Origin: Eupeodes corollae | Taxonomy: Eukaryota > Arthropoda > Insecta > Diptera > Syrphidae | DNA: 64,000 bases | NCBI RefSeq assembly: GCF_945859685.1 | Contig: NC_079150.1 | Location: 3,036,831-3,100,830 of the forward strand | Direction: 5' to 3' | Shown here: piece after piece, positions 1-12,800 of the stretch | Layout of the letters: each line of letters opens with the position of its first letter | Position numbering within the stretch: the stretch's first letter is position 1 | Notes under the pieces: model-generated | What the model was told of the DNA's origin: nothing | Databases searched by the model: none | Seen by the model: only the letters and a program-made list of their open reading frames with translations | Position numbers and translations under genes: made by a program

Positions 1-1428
1 TCCACTCCCCTTCGATGCATACGGGACCGTAGATCACACGAAGAACTTTTCTCTCGAACTGACCCAAGGTGCTTTCATCCGCTTTTGCAATAGACCATGT
101 TTCTGCACCGTATAGCAGGACGGGGATAATAACGGTCTTATATAGCAACACTTTGGTCCCTCGAGAGAGGACTTTACCACTCAATTGCTTTTTTAGTCCA
201 AAGAAACAGCAGCGTGAATTCTCCATGGTCGTCCTGCACAATTGTACAAGTTTGGCAGAGATGCCAAAACTAGACATGGCTCTATACAGCTCGACCCTGT
301 AGATGCTGTCATATGCGGCCTTGAAATCGATGAAAAGATGGTGGGTGTCGATTTGGTGTTCTTGGGTTTTTTCCAGGATCTGCCGTAATGTGAATATTTG
401 ATCGACCGTGGACTTTCCTGTTCTAAAACCACACTGATAAGGACATATCAGGTTGTTGGCGAAGCGCTTTAAACGTACACATATTATAACAGAGAAGATT
501 TTATAGGCCATGTTAAGTAGACTGATTTCTCTATAGTTGGTACATTTTAGAGGGTCTCCTTTTTTTCATTCATCGGGCATGCTTTTTTCCGATAATATCT
601 TACAGATAAGTTGGTGCATGCTCCTAACCAACTTATATCCAGCTGCTTTAAAGAGCTCGACATTCAAGCCATCTGCTCCAGCGGCTTTATTAGACTTCTG
701 CTTAGATATGGCAATCTTTACTTTGTCTAAGTCGGGAGGACGGGATTGTTGGCTTTCGTTGAATATGTAAAATGGATCATCCTGCCTGGCAGCGAAATGC
801 GGTTCGTCGTCGCCGTTATATAGTCTGGAGAAGTAGTCTTTCCATATCCTCAGCATTGACTTCTACTCCACTATGATGTTTCCACTTTCGTCTCTGCAGC
901 CTTCGGTTCTAGTTTTATGGAATTTCGAATTCCATTTCATCTGCTCCTTAAACTTTCGAACTTCATTCTTGCTTTTGAACCCCTCAACATCTTCGACCAC
1001 ACGCTTCTCATGCCCTCTCTTTTTCCTTCTGAGAAGTCGGTGTTCCTTTCGAATCTTCTACTCATAGAGATCATGAGCAGCTCTCGTCCTTTTATGCAGC
1101 TCCGCTTTGCGTGCCTGTTGTTTAGCTGCATTTGCCTGCCGACATTCCTTATCCTTGGGGTTCCTTGTTGGTGGCTGTTTGAAACCCAGCACATCAGAGG
1201 CGGCTTGTCTGATTGCATCTTGGCAATATTGCTACTGGTTTTCGATACATTGTGTTGGCGGCAGAGAACTTCAAGAGAGGTTACTTGTAACTCGATCGGA
1301 AAAGGATTTGGCGATCTCTGGTGATTGTAGCCGTTCGACGTTGTACCTTCTCCTTCTCTTGACGTTTCTGGGAAACTGTTATAACTTGGTCGCCAAAATT
1401 TGATAATAAAGATGGTCATGTGGCTCAA
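1..1428 (-). mobile_element. Non-LTR retrotransposon (LINE) pol remnant, RTE-like
   Basis: Read on the minus strand, broken frames give the order expected for a LINE pol. A linker rich in Lys/Arg (about 1428-940) leads into the start of the reverse transcriptase with KSNKAAGADGLNVELFKAAG (856-566). Next come NYREISLLNMAYKIFS and CGFRTGKSTVDQIFTLRQIL (about 540-400), then FIDFKAAYDS (about 335-305). A C-terminal block reads PVLLYGAETWSIAKADES, then FERKVLRVIYGP (about 150-20). The catalytic YADD block between FIDFKAAYDS and LLYGAETW is absent, so this copy is internally deleted as well as frameshifted. It runs off the left edge of the window. The RTE-like label comes from recalled resemblance to insect pol proteins with the LLYGAETW/FERK C-terminus; the clade was not tested. 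Confidence 0.85.
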
Positions 1429-1430
1429 AC

Positions 1431-1637
1431 TTTGTTTTCTTTTTTTTTATTTAAAATATTGAGTTTGAATGCTATTTTATCAAAAACTATTGACATTAAT
1501 ATTGTAGAACCCGCCTCCTAATTTATTTATACAAAAATACTATCTTAACCTGATTATTATTGTGAATACAGTAAGAACTTTTAGTAAATAGGCCGTATGC
1601 AATAAGTTCTGAAAATTAAAAAATCTAAGCTCTGCAG
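1431..1637. other. AT-rich spacer or intron
   Basis: Short AT-rich stretch between the LINE remnant and the first visible exon of the next gene. It ends in a pyrimidine-poor acceptor (tctgcag at 1631-1637). It probably belongs to an intron of that gene, because the first visible exon opens mid-codon. Confidence 0.4.
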
Positions 1638-3774
1638 GAATCACATCTATTGGAAAAAAATCTGAAATTGAAATTGGTGACAAGGCAAGATGCTTAAAAG
1701 AAAAATTTGAAAAGGGCGAGATATTCAAGGAGTATGATGAAACTGCCCGAGTACCCGAAGATGAACTTGAAGTCTTTGAATCAGGTTTGAGGTTATTTAC
1801 AGAATTTATTTGAATATATTGTAAAATCTTTATTTTTCTTAGCGATAAGTAAGAAATCCCGGAGTCTCTTTCAGGAGCTCGATGCATCTGCAGTTAAAAA
1901 TCAACTTTCGCCAAGAAATCGATTACCGTCATCAAACGATCAAAGAAATCGTTCATTCGATAATCAAAATTTGGTAATATTTTTCCATTTTAATAAAACT
2001 AGTTTTTAAAAAAATTGCAAACTTGTGTATGTAGGTGAATTCAAATTCAACAGATAGCATTGTTAAGCACGATGAAAAAGTTGATGACGTACAAATCGAA
2101 ACATCTGACATAAGTTCGAAATTCAAATTTTTCGAGACGTATAAGCCAACTGAAAACAAAAAAAAAACTTTTCGAATTACTCCACCGCGAGAGGGCGTTG
2201 TTAAATTCCCAACACCAGAATCAGACGATGAGAAAGATACACAAAAAACGGTCATTGATACCGAGCCAGCTGAAAAAACTCATACGGCTACAATAATGCT
2301 AAGCAAGTTTAGAGAACTAGAACAAACTAAAAATAATAATAGTGCACATTCGGGGCCGAGATCATTAAAGTGCTTTACACCACCACCAGATGAAAACCGT
2401 CGAGTTTATATAGAATCCGAAAGTGATATGGAAAATATGTCTGAAGAAGAGGAAGAGGAGGATGGAGAGGATTATGACGAAGAGGGTGGCGAAGAAGAGG
2501 ATAGTGACTACAATGTTGATTCTAGATCTCGCAATCATCTCGAGGATGAAGCACTTATACAGGTAGCTTACTAAAAATATCAGTTCGATTGTTCACACAG
2601 AAAACATATAATTCAGATTCACAGTTTTCAAAGTTTTCCGAAAAGAACAATAGTGTTTTCTCCCCCGAATATTTGGGTGACCTTATAAAAAAACAATAAA
2701 TTATTCCAGGCTCAATCTGCTGCAAGGGCTAAACAGCTGAGGGCCAAATTTGAAAAATGGGAAGCTAGTGAAATTCAAAGAGAAATTCAGGATGGAACAA
2801 TTAATCTTTACGAAGATAACTCCGAAGAGAACCAAATCGAGAGTGCAAAAGCGTAAGTACCTTTTTGATTTGAAAAAAAACTAAAACTCTAATTATTTTA
2901 AAGAATTCAATATATCATCTTCCAAATCTATAAAAACGCTTACATCTTTAATTTGTGCCGCTACGGTCATGTGTGAACTAGGACCTCATCCAACAAGCTT
3001 CTACATCTAGCTCGGTCTCAAGCTAGTGTAATTCTTCGTTTGATCTCGCCGTGGGGGTTGTTTTCTGTATTTATAACAGTCAAAGTCCTTAACTACCTCA
3101 AAGTTATGTATTTAGGTGGTGACGTTTTGGCCGTCGCTCGGTGGTGTATGTCTTTTCTTGATGACAACATGTACTTTGTTTTGCCCTCATTAACGGCTAA
3201 ACCCATTTTTGCCGCCTCTGCCTCAATACTCACTAAAACCCCATTGCAATCACACTGAATTCTTCGAATTATGCCAATGTCATCAGCATATGCTATCAAT
3301 TGGACAGACTTTTGGAAGATAGTGCCTCTAGTGTTGAAGTGGAAGCTCTGCACTATTCTTTCAAGGACAATGTTAAAGAAATCCCATAATAGTACACCAC
3401 CTTGTCGTAATCCTTATAATAATTAATAATTAATAAGAAGGTTCTATTAAATGTTCATAACCTTTATAGAGCAGTGCAAATTCTCCATGAGTTCTAGGGA
3501 CACCTGTCCACTTCAGGGAATCACACACAAAGCCTGTTCGAATATATGTTTATTATGGTACAGAAAAGTCCATGTAATAAAATGTCTAAACCAAATAAAT
3601 AAAATGGCCCTTACTAATTTACGTTTACTGAGCTTTGTTGTACATATACTTACATTTATGATTAATAATATAACTTTGTTAACATATTCTAGAATACGAG
3701 CGAAATTTGAGAACATGAAAGAAACTCAATCAAAACAACCGACCCGTCCACGTTACAAAGTCAACCGATTTGTA
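1638..3774 (+). CDS. 3' exons of a gene with KFE-type motifs and an acidic stretch (5' part missing)
   Basis: Five exons join in frame with GT-AG introns: 1638-1784, 1843-1973, 2035-2562, 2710-2852 and 3693-3774. The first begins with two bases that complete an upstream codon, so earlier exons lie to the left, past or beyond the LINE. The protein has recurring short motifs built round a Phe: CLKEKFEKGE, MLSKFRELEQ, LRAKFEKWE and IRAKFENMK. There is also a long Glu/Asp run (about 2430-2515) and a basic, Pro-containing C-terminus (QPTRPRYKVNRFV). The motifs loosely recall linker regions of EPLIN/LIMA1-type actin-associated proteins such as fly CG33521, but no LIM domain is visible, so this is only a suggestion. 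After the donor at 3775 the end is unclear: the acceptor near 3839 gives an immediate TAA, while one near 3859 adds about 24 residues ending with a TAG near 3930. A reverse-transcriptase fragment lies in the last intron. Confidence 0.65.
3085..3415 (-). mobile_element. LINE reverse-transcriptase fragment with YADD motif
   Basis: The minus strand reads GLRQGGVLLWDFFNIVLERI, then NTRGTIFQKSVQLIAYADD (YADD codons at 3279-3290) and later MGLAVNEGKTKYM. This is the palm/active-site block of a non-LTR reverse transcriptase. It lies in the intron between exons 2710-2852 and 3693-3774 of the surrounding plus-strand gene, in the opposite direction. It looks like the same family as the remnant at 1-1428, which lacks exactly this block. 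One frame stays open from about 3415 to 3093, but the flanking pol is gone. Confidence 0.85.
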
Positions 3775-4171
3775 GTAAGTGCAAATAATGAATTTTAAAA
3801 TATTAAAATTATAATTTAACTAATGTTATTTTTTTTAGTAATCATGACAAAATTTTAGCAGAAGATGAACACAACGACAGCTATGCCAACATTTTTATAT
3901 ATTAATAATACCGGCGAATTATATTTCGTGTAGTCATATGGGTTACATTAAAATTTGGAGAAAAAAATTGTAATTATTTGTGGGGAAATTATTAAGAAAA
4001 TTAAAATTTTTTGCATTAGACATGATTCTTTTTTTTAATTTTTCATTTTTTGACACGTTTTGCATTTGATGAAACAGTTTGATTTCAAAATCTGTTTTTG
4101 TTAACGAGATTTTAAGTCAAAAATCAAATGTTTACCAATTTCAGTAGCATTTCTTGAAAGTTTTTATTTCT
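3775..4171. other. AT-rich stretch, possible 3' UTR of the preceding gene
   Basis: AT-rich sequence after the last clear exon, with two possible final acceptors near 3839 and 3859. Around 4040-4150 it resembles parts of the repeat at 38890-39610 (for example a GATGAAACAGTTTGATTT-like stretch), so part of it is probably mobile-element DNA. Confidence 0.35.
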
Positions 4172-6345
4172 AACTAGCGGACCTGACAGACTTCGTCCTG
4201 TCATAAAGATTTGTAAAGTAGTAGTTTTTGTTCCTACGTATTTTATAGTCCTGGCTTAACATTATCCTGAACAGAACTGTCACCCTGGTGATAGTCCGTT
4301 TTGAATAAAAAATAATTAAATGAAACATATATAACGATTTAAAAGTAAGTAATCGCTTTATTTTTAATCATGTGAATCATAATTATTAACAGCAATCAGT
4401 TTTAATATCATTGTAGTGCTTTATTATATACTATGTTTTTTGTTTGATTACTTGAGGCATAGACAAACAAATTTGATGCTTTCCCAACACGGGAACAGGC
4501 AACATACAAGTGACCATGTGAAAATATGGGTTTTCTAGATTAATACCACAAACACTTAATGATTGTCCCTGGGACTTGTTTATGTTCATAGCAAAAGCAA
4601 CCCGCTCTAGAAACTGTAGTCGTTTAAACTCAAATGACACATTCCTGGGAATCATTGGAATGCGTATTGGGATGATTCCTGTAATTTTAAGAAACATTTG
4701 GAAACACATTCTGAATAAGTCCGTCTTTTGATTGCGTTAACTGACAAAAACTTTGAGGAAAGTTAATGCACCCAGCCAACATGTCTATAGGAAATTTGCC
4801 ATTGCCAATTTCAATGAATTGTTTAGAGAATATGTTTCCAGATTGATCGACACGTAAATTTTTGCTTAAATGAAGTACTGTTTTCACAAATTGGAGGACT
4901 TTAGACATGCATTGATTTTATCAGCTGGCGTTGATCGTGGAATCGCTGGCAATGTTTGACAAAAATGCTTATAAAATCAATTGACCAAATCTGTTATTAT
5001 CTTTTAAGGTTCTATATGTTCTATCTTTAGGGTTCCCCAAAGATTGTGCCATTGTACATTAATCCCAAACAATCAATTCACATTGCTGAAAAATCTTTGC
5101 CATCGCAGAGTTCCTCGAAATGTTGCAGGTTGAAGTTCCATTGATTTGGATATTTAGAGCGGAATGGGCTGTTCGCAAACTTTCATGTTGCTGCGATAAC
5201 CGACAAAGCGAGTGCAAGTGCAATTTAATTTTGTGAGCGAATTGTTGCTAATATTAATGAAATCAAAAAAGTTTTTCCCGTACCATCAGGTGCATCTAAG
5301 AAATAAATCCCTCCAGTTTCATAATTTTTCACTTTCATAATAGTATCAAATACATACTTCTGTTGTTCATTTAACAGTGGAAGATTTGTTTGAATTAATT
5401 CTTTCAAAGTGTTGAGATCATACCGCTTTTCTCGATGCAGCTCTTGGTTAAAAGCATCATGCATTCGGCGCGGTCAAGCCTAATTGAATTAATTGTTTGT
5501 TTGACATTATCAAGCACATGTCCTAAACTGAAATCAATGCTTTATTGATAAAATAAAATAAATAAGCAATGGTGTAAACAATATACAATTATGGATTATC
5601 AGTGATCCAATGGTATCAATTTCACTTTACCATTTGCACACAACACAATCCATTAGCTTCGTTTTTGTATTTCAATGCCTTACATTGTGAGCAAAACGAG
5701 TTCATAAAACCACTAACAACACATTGGTAGTTACTGTAGTCACTGAAAGCAGCTCGATTCAAACTTGAGCGACCATTAGTTGAATGTTGCGCTCGATCTC
5801 CACGCGCTTGTGATATTCTAATTCTTTCACGTCCAATTTGGTCTTGGCATTCTTGTGCAGTACGATTAGATCGGTAATTAGCCTCTTTTGTAGCAGTGCG
5901 GGTTCTTCTACCTTAATTGCTTCGTCTCATAGGAAGCTTATCAAATAGAAATTACTTTTGCACTAAACACTAACACTCCTAACCTAACCTAACCCTAACT
6001 ATTGACAAAAGCAAACTCAGTAGATAAGGTAACAGAAGATCCAAGAAAAGCAACAGCAAATCGGCATCAAAACTTTTTTCTTTTTTTTTTTTAATTTGAT
6101 ATGACTTGAATTCAAATTCTTTAAGCCGACTATGTTTTAGCTAGAAAAAAATTGTATGGAAAAAAGAAAAGGGCTGGTTTAATGGTTTTTCCGCCAATTG
6201 TTGAAATTTGTCTCGCCGTAAGAACCATCCTGAACTTCAATGAACATTTAAAAAAAAGAGTTGGCTAAATTGGTCCAGGCGTTGTTTTGTTATGCGGTAA
6301 CCAACACATTTTCCGATTCATTTTTATATATAAGATATAAGAAAA
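4172..6345 (-). mobile_element. Helitron (Helentron-like) remnant with PIF1-type helicase pieces
   Basis: Minus-strand fragments follow Helitron order. First is a Cys-rich N-terminal piece with CSQCKALKYKNEANGLCC (about 5735-5600). Next is a helicase segment with Walker A DAPDGTGKTF (5296-5270) preceded by NEQQKYVFDTI. Then LSKNLRVDQSGNIFSKQ leads into IEIGNGK (about 4870-4790), and the helicase C-terminus has NINKSQGQSLSVCGINLENP (about 4590-4530). Most of the Rep nuclease and part of the helicase are deleted. The low-coordinate end has a short hairpin, TGACAG/CTGTCA (4184-4189 and 4198-4203), inside a sequence typical of insect Helitron ends. The other end, about 6210-6345, has the ACCATCCTGAACTTCAA and GGTCCAG..GTT block I recall from such ends. 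The exact termini are inferred. Confidence 0.8.
5978..5999. repeat. Short CCTAA-type tandem run
   Basis: Four adjoining CCTAA-like units, the last with an extra C. This equals the complement of the TTAGG motif used at many insect telomeres, although Diptera generally lack TTAGG telomeres. It lies inside the Helitron region and is short enough to be chance. Confidence 0.5.
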
Positions 6346-9300
6346 TACAGCATTTTCTATTAAATTTTGGCATAGAATAATATCATTTTGAAGTCAGTAA
6401 CCTCCATTCATTCACTAGATATCGATAATCCACCATCAAATTTTAACAATTTTCTGTGCTATTTTTAGTAGATTTTAATTTTTATGAAAAAGCTATGAAA
6501 TTAGTTTGAAGCCATTTTTTTTTGAATTTTTGAAATGATATTTGAGTAGAAAATCGATTTTTACCAACTCTTAGTAATGTGTTTTTAGGTTCATATTTTT
6601 ATTAAAAAAACTGTTAATTAGATTTTTCTCAAAATTTTGACAAGATGTCAAAGCCGTTTGTTGTATACAATTATTTTTGAGATAAAATCATTTCTTGTTA
6701 AAAAATTGTTGATGTGACAGTTATATATTTATTTCAGTTATTAAACCGTTAATTTTCAATTACTTTTTTAAACTACATATATCAGTTTGATATCACGTCA
6801 CAACATATAATATAAAATTGAATTCAAGTCGCAAGCATTATTGGTTCGTGAGGTTCTTTGCGTTAATCGAAATTTAAATTGTTATTAAATTGTTATGGGA
6901 AAAAAACACCAACTCAATATTTTTCAGAGTTCTTTCTAATAGATATCTTATTGCATTGTTTATTGTTCAACAATATTTATTTGAAATCGATATCTCCACT
7001 GGCTCTTGAGAAATGGAAGGCGGACAAAGCTTCCCGAACGTACGCAAACCACAATCTTTTATTTAGATTCTAGGAACCTTGAAGCTCCGATAAATGTCAA
7101 CATTTTTAATTCGACTATGGGAAGTTAACAAAAATACGTTCAATTTACGTTGAGATTAAAGTTTAATAATGGAAAACAATATTTAATTATTTTCAAACGT
7201 TTTTCACTATCGCCTTGGATTATTAAGACGTATATTTTTAAAAAGTTGGAAGGATCATACATTTATCATGAGTTTAATAAGATAAATCTGTTTTAATTTA
7301 AAATATCCTAAATTTAAATTAATGCTTTAAACACAAATCAAATGTTTATGTGAAACTTACATGATTACGCACAAGAAGAGAAGAGACAAATTTGGAGATT
7401 TTGTCAAATAAATTGTTGGGATGTTTCAGGCAAGAAGCGTACCATTCGAGTCGCTAGATAATATAAATTCTCTTTAATCATGTAGGAAAATCCATTTTAA
7501 CTAGACTCCTGACTTAACCTCCTCAGCCCAAAATGCTTGCGCCTGATTATGAGGTTCGCGGCGGATTGTTTTCAATGCGACCTTTCAAGTTCGACTCGAG
7601 TTGTATTTCCTTATTAACGACTTTGTGGAGAAGCGAAAATAGTTCTTCCTATATTCCAGGTATTTGACACTATTTGTTTGACTTTTTCTTCCTAAATTCC
7701 AGTGACTTGACAGCTTTCCACAAATGTTGTTTTGTTTTGGCTGAATTTGTAAAATTTGCGGTGACTTATTTATAATTTTTGTTTTTAATTTTATATTATA
7801 TTGTGGATAAATTATAAGAAAATTAAAAAATAAACTCACATTTTTATATAATTACAATCAAGAAAGAATCCACGAAATCAAACAGTGAATAATAATAAAC
7901 ACTCTGTCGGATCTCAACTCTCCAACAAACATTATGACATTTCAAATTCGTTAATTAGTGGAATTCAAAACGAAGAAGGTGAAAGCGAAAGCAATAATTG
8001 AAAAATAGCAAACTCTTTAGCAAAAGGATTCGCCGCGAATCCAATAATCAGGCCCTAGGTACACCAAACTGATCACAGCTTCTTTTTTCCATTTTGTTTG
8101 CTGCATATAATTTTGTGCGAAAACATATTTTGTTGGGCATACAACCCAATTAACAAGAACAATGTAGCGCAAATCTTACACTGACACAATTTTCTATAGA
8201 TTTACAACACCCGCTTATTTCACCCGAATCAGAAGTGTATTTTTAATTTCACTTGAACATATGTACGTTAGGACACCTCAATGGTGTCAAAAGGTTTGTT
8301 CTCTTTCGCCCTACCAGCTGAACTTAGTGGTGCAAAATTTTAAACAACCTATCGTTAAAGGTTAATCAATTTACTAGGTAGCAATTTAGTAATCGAAACA
8401 AACTAAATTTAGAAACAAACTACACTTACTTATTTTTTTTTCATCGGAAAACAAATTTCAACACGACAATTTTTTAATTCGATAGAAAAAAATATTCTGG
8501 TAAATGTTTGTCCAGAAAAAGGAACATTTCTTTTTATAATAAAATTTTAAAATGTAACTTGGCTTACGTTTGTTTATTTCTTTTTTTTTTAACGTTCATT
8601 ATTTGCAGTGATAAGGTTTACTTCAGACTTAACCACATCTGCTCTTTCTTCACTGTACATATATTATTTTCTGGCATTCTATTTAAAATTATCCGTTATT
8701 ATAGTTTTGTTTTAGGGAAGTATTTATAATTTGCGAGATATTTCAGAAATGTCCTGCTTTTCTATAAAAAAAAAAAACAAATATTTAAAAAGTACATGCA
8801 ACCATAGGGTTCTCGGAATAAATAATTCTAAATTATACTTTGATGTGTAAAGAATAAATTCAAAAAAAAACTTAATTTTAAACATCAGCAATCCGTTTAA
8901 TTGTTTTGGAGGCTAAAAATTACTTTATGTCAGTATATTCCCTGATCAGGAAATTACTAATCTGTGTAAATAATTTTTACAAGTTTTTAAAGAAATTATG
9001 TATGTATTTCGAATGGATTCTCTAGAAAAGTGAACATTTTGAAAAACTTCTGTTCATTACTTTTATGTTTTTGGTATTATTTCTCTTTATGCTTTTTCTT
9101 CTAAAGAACCGTTCAAATTTATGAAGAAAAAGAAAAACAAAACTCATCATAATTTCTCTTTTAATTCTACAAAAAAAAAAGAAAGATTAAATTAAAATTG
9201 TCTACATAATGTAAATTAACTAACATAAAGTTGGATTGAAATATATAATGTAGTAAAATAAAGTTCTCATTTGTTTTTTCTTCTTCTATTTTTCTGTATA

Positions 9301-9898
9301 TGCATATGTATATAATATGTATAATTATTTTTATATACAAAATAAAAAATTCAAACAAAAAGCATACAAACAAAAATATAATAATTATTATAGCAATCTT
9401 AAATTAAACTATTAACATTAAATATATTGTTAAGTAAAATACGCATTAAATTATATTAAAAAAAAATAAAGAACAATAATAATTAATATTCAAATTATAT
9501 TTGTATGTGACACTTTAGTTTAGTATTAATTTTTTTAAAGATTATTTTGTATCGGTTATTTTGTCTATTTATTTTTATACACTTTACATACTTATTACAA
9601 TTGTTTATTAGTTAAATTGTCTGTTTTTTTTTTTTGCTTAAATTTTTATTGTATTCTGCTTTTTTTGTTGTCTTTCATAATGACATAATAATTATACACG
9701 ACTTAAAAAAAATAGATAAAGCAAAATATATAATTTGGAATAAATCAAACATAATAATGAACAATTTATTTTTAATCCTTCCATATTTTTTTGTTTGTAT
9801 ATTTCACATTTTATTAATTGTTTATTTGTTTTATTTGATATATTATAATAATAGTAACAATGCAATGATTTATTTTTTGTTATTATTTTCAATTTTTA
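6346..9898. other. AT-rich spacer; includes dispersed repeat and MED26 3' UTR side
   Basis: No coding signal. The part up to about 7040 is one copy of a dispersed repeat (see 6360-7045). A small palindrome GGATTCGC-C-GCGAATCC occurs at 8026-8042. From about 9000 to 9898 the sequence is extremely A/T-rich with many TTTATT words (AATAAA on the minus strand), as expected for the 3' UTR and polyadenylation region of the minus-strand MED26 gene. No single poly(A) site can be chosen. Confidence 0.5.
6360..7045 (+). repeat. Dispersed repeat, copy 1
   Basis: This stretch resembles 38890-39610 in the same orientation. Shared blocks include a CTTTTAGTAATGT-like stretch, AAAAAAACTGTTAATT, then AGATGTCAAA followed by TTGTATA..AATTATTTTTG. 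A distinctive end reads CGATATCT-CACTGG-TCTTGAGA..ATGGA followed by a GAACGTAC-type tail. No coding sequence is seen. It may be the non-coding part of a larger mobile element; the boundaries are approximate. Confidence 0.6.
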
Positions 9899-12800
9899 TC
9901 ATTCGATAACTACATAAGGCAGAACGGTTAATAATTCATCATTATATGACCGCAGTTGTAACACTTCGTGCCACTCTTTAAATTGTTGTGTTCGAGCACA
10001 ATTATTGCCATCTTCATCGACAACATCTTCATCGACGCGGCGTATTCCTGTGCGATATTCTTCTTGGGCAACTAAATTATCTTCTTCATTCTGAATTTCT
10101 TTGATTTCTGTTTTAACTGCTGTTTTCTCATCTTCTGTTTTTGTTTTTTCTAATTGCTCGGTTTTAACACTAATTTCTTGAATTCTGTTATTGTTTACTA
10201 TGTTATTTTTATTTATATTAATACTACCAACATTCCTATCTGAATTAATAGGATTATTACTATTGTTTTCAGATGTGGATTTATCTACTATTGGATCCAT
10301 AAGTTCTACATCTATGTCTAATGAAGACAATATCACTGTTGATGGTTTATCTACGCCTTCCGCTATGTCGTCTTCTAAAACTTCTACCGCCGCTGATGGT
10401 AGCTCTATTGTTTCAACATCAACTGATGTGTCTTCTACTGTTGTTGGTGAAGATGAAGACACAGGTTTTTGTCTTGACAACGATGATGATGATCCCGGAA
10501 ATTCACTACTTGTATTGGCTGTTTGACTTCCATAAACATTATATCTTGAATTCACATCAAAATAGTTTAGATAACCCTCATTAGTTTGTTGTTGCAATGG
10601 CATAGTTGTCATTGTTTCATCTTTGGAATCATCACCACTTAGTGTTATATAACCAACGCCACCATTATTACTAACTTCATTATACTGCCGATATTCTAAA
10701 GCTTGTTTAATTATCTGTTGACGTTGACGTTCTTCGGTCGATACATAAATATGATTGAAACTTCGCAATAGAAAATTATTACCCGACGGAAGTTCTGCCG
10801 TTTGGACTTCCTCCTCTGGCTTAATTTCTTCCTCTTCTTTATAATCCTGGTTCATGTTTTCTGCTTTTATGGGTTGTTTTCGCTTTTTACCAACCTTTTC
10901 ATCATCTTCATCATCCTCTGATGTAGTCCATGAAGTAAATGCTGATGCCGATGATGAGGAATCTGAAGACGAAGAAGAAGATGATGAAGATGACGATGGT
11001 GGATTACCACCACCATCAGCAACAGTTATCCTTTTACTTGGTTGTGGTTTGGTTCTACGACGTCGTTTTATCTTTATCACTCTTGACTTGAGATTACCAT
11101 TGCCACTGCTTGAGCTGGTGGTTAATTCAGAATCACTATCACTGCTATCTGTGGTGTCATCATCGCTGGGATCAGTACAATCACTAGTACAACTATTGAT
11201 TTCTAAAATCTTCGAACCGCACGAATTATGCAACTCGTAAGGGAAAAATAGTTGACGATGAAGTTTCTGCGCTTGTTCGATGCCCTGGCAAAGTCGTCTT
11301 TTCATCTCAATTCGTCGAAAGCATTTCTTAGTCTGACGAATCGATTCAGCGAGTTCAACTCTTGTTAAATTTTCATGTTTACCTGTTAGCCGTTTTTGAC
11401 TTTTTTCATCATTTTTATCTTCTTTGTCTTCCAAATTATTTGGGTTTTCAAATCTGCTTTCGGACATGTTTGGACTAGGTTCAGCAAGAAGAAAACCTGC
11501 ACTAGAAGGGGTTTGTTCCGTACCTTGTTCTTGGTTTTCTCCTTCATCATTATCATCCGTGATAGGAAGTGGTCGCATGTCATTATCATCGTTTCCTTCA
11601 TCAGCATTCTTTTTTAATTGAAAATTATAAACAGCTACATCAGTTGATTCGGGCAAAAAATAATCTGTTTTATTAATTAAGCAGCCTTTATTAGCCTTTA
11701 CGCTGTTTAGACCTAGTAGTTTCCCAAGTTCCAGCTTACTGTTGGAATCATTTTCATCGTCATCAATAAGAAGAGCGACATCATCAACTTGGCGTGAAGA
11801 GATTTTAGTATTAGCATTCAAATTATGAACTAACATCGGAGCTGGTGACATCGATGACGAAGATGGTGAATTAGTTTTACTTGGTGTCTTCTTAATGGTT
11901 AAGACTATATGATTATTACCAGTTGCAGAAGAAGTCATATCACGGGTTACTACTTCATGAAAATCTCCACAAACTTCTTCGACTTCTTCTTCGTCATCAC
12001 CATATTCCTCGTCGTCATAATCATCTACAACTTCTTCAAAATCATCATCGTCTTCATCCTCGGGTTGTGGGTCATCTTCTTCTTCGGTGATAATTTCATT
12101 TTCTGAATGAATATGATAACAATCCGAGTCATTATCATCTAAACAACTGCTGTCTGTCATGTTATTTGCTGGACATTTTGCTTCAGCTGCATAATGTCCA
12201 TTTACTAATTTTATCCGCTTGATTAGTGGGGAAACTTTGGGTTGCAGTTCCTCTTCTCTTCCTATCATAATCGCCTCAAAGTCATTTGTCTTTGGAGGAG
12301 CCAACCGTTTACGTTTGCGTTTCTGTTGTTTCTCTGACAACCTTAAAGTTTCCATACGATGCTGTCGCAGTTTCATATTGATTGAATTTTGATTTTGCTT
12401 TAAACTAGAATTACTACAACTGCTGCTCCGTCGACTTGCTGCAATTTCGTCTGCATCTTTCATCTCCATTTGATGATTACTTATGGGTGTTTTTTTCTGG
12501 CAACTTAAACCGTTATCACCTTCATTTTTGATTATGTTGTTATTGTTCGTTAAATGGGGAACATTCCCATTTATAACGACAGGGGAAGATTTACTCCTAT
12601 CTTCATCGTCTTCGGTTGTGAGCGATAGCTGTGTTTGGTCGCTATTTAGCCGAGATTTTTCTAGTGGTAGTACATCTAGTTCAGAATTTTCTTCTTGGGA
12701 CGAGTGCTTTATGAGATTATTGATATTTGGACATTTTTGCTGATGATGATCTATATTGTCATCCTTTAGATTGTTATTATTGCCCGAAACAATCATAAAA

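Noticed and set aside
5978..5999. Telomeric TTAGG array
   Set aside because: Only about four units, interrupted by an extra base, in the middle of a Helitron; too short to call telomeric.
8026..8042. Palindrome GGATTCGC-C-GCGAATCC as a regulatory site
   Set aside because: Isolated 17-base palindrome without neighbouring gene or second copy; could be chance.
10854..11240. 128-codon plus-strand frame with a Ser and Asp/Glu run
   Set aside because: Shadow of the poly-Ser/acidic coding repeats of MED26 exon 4.
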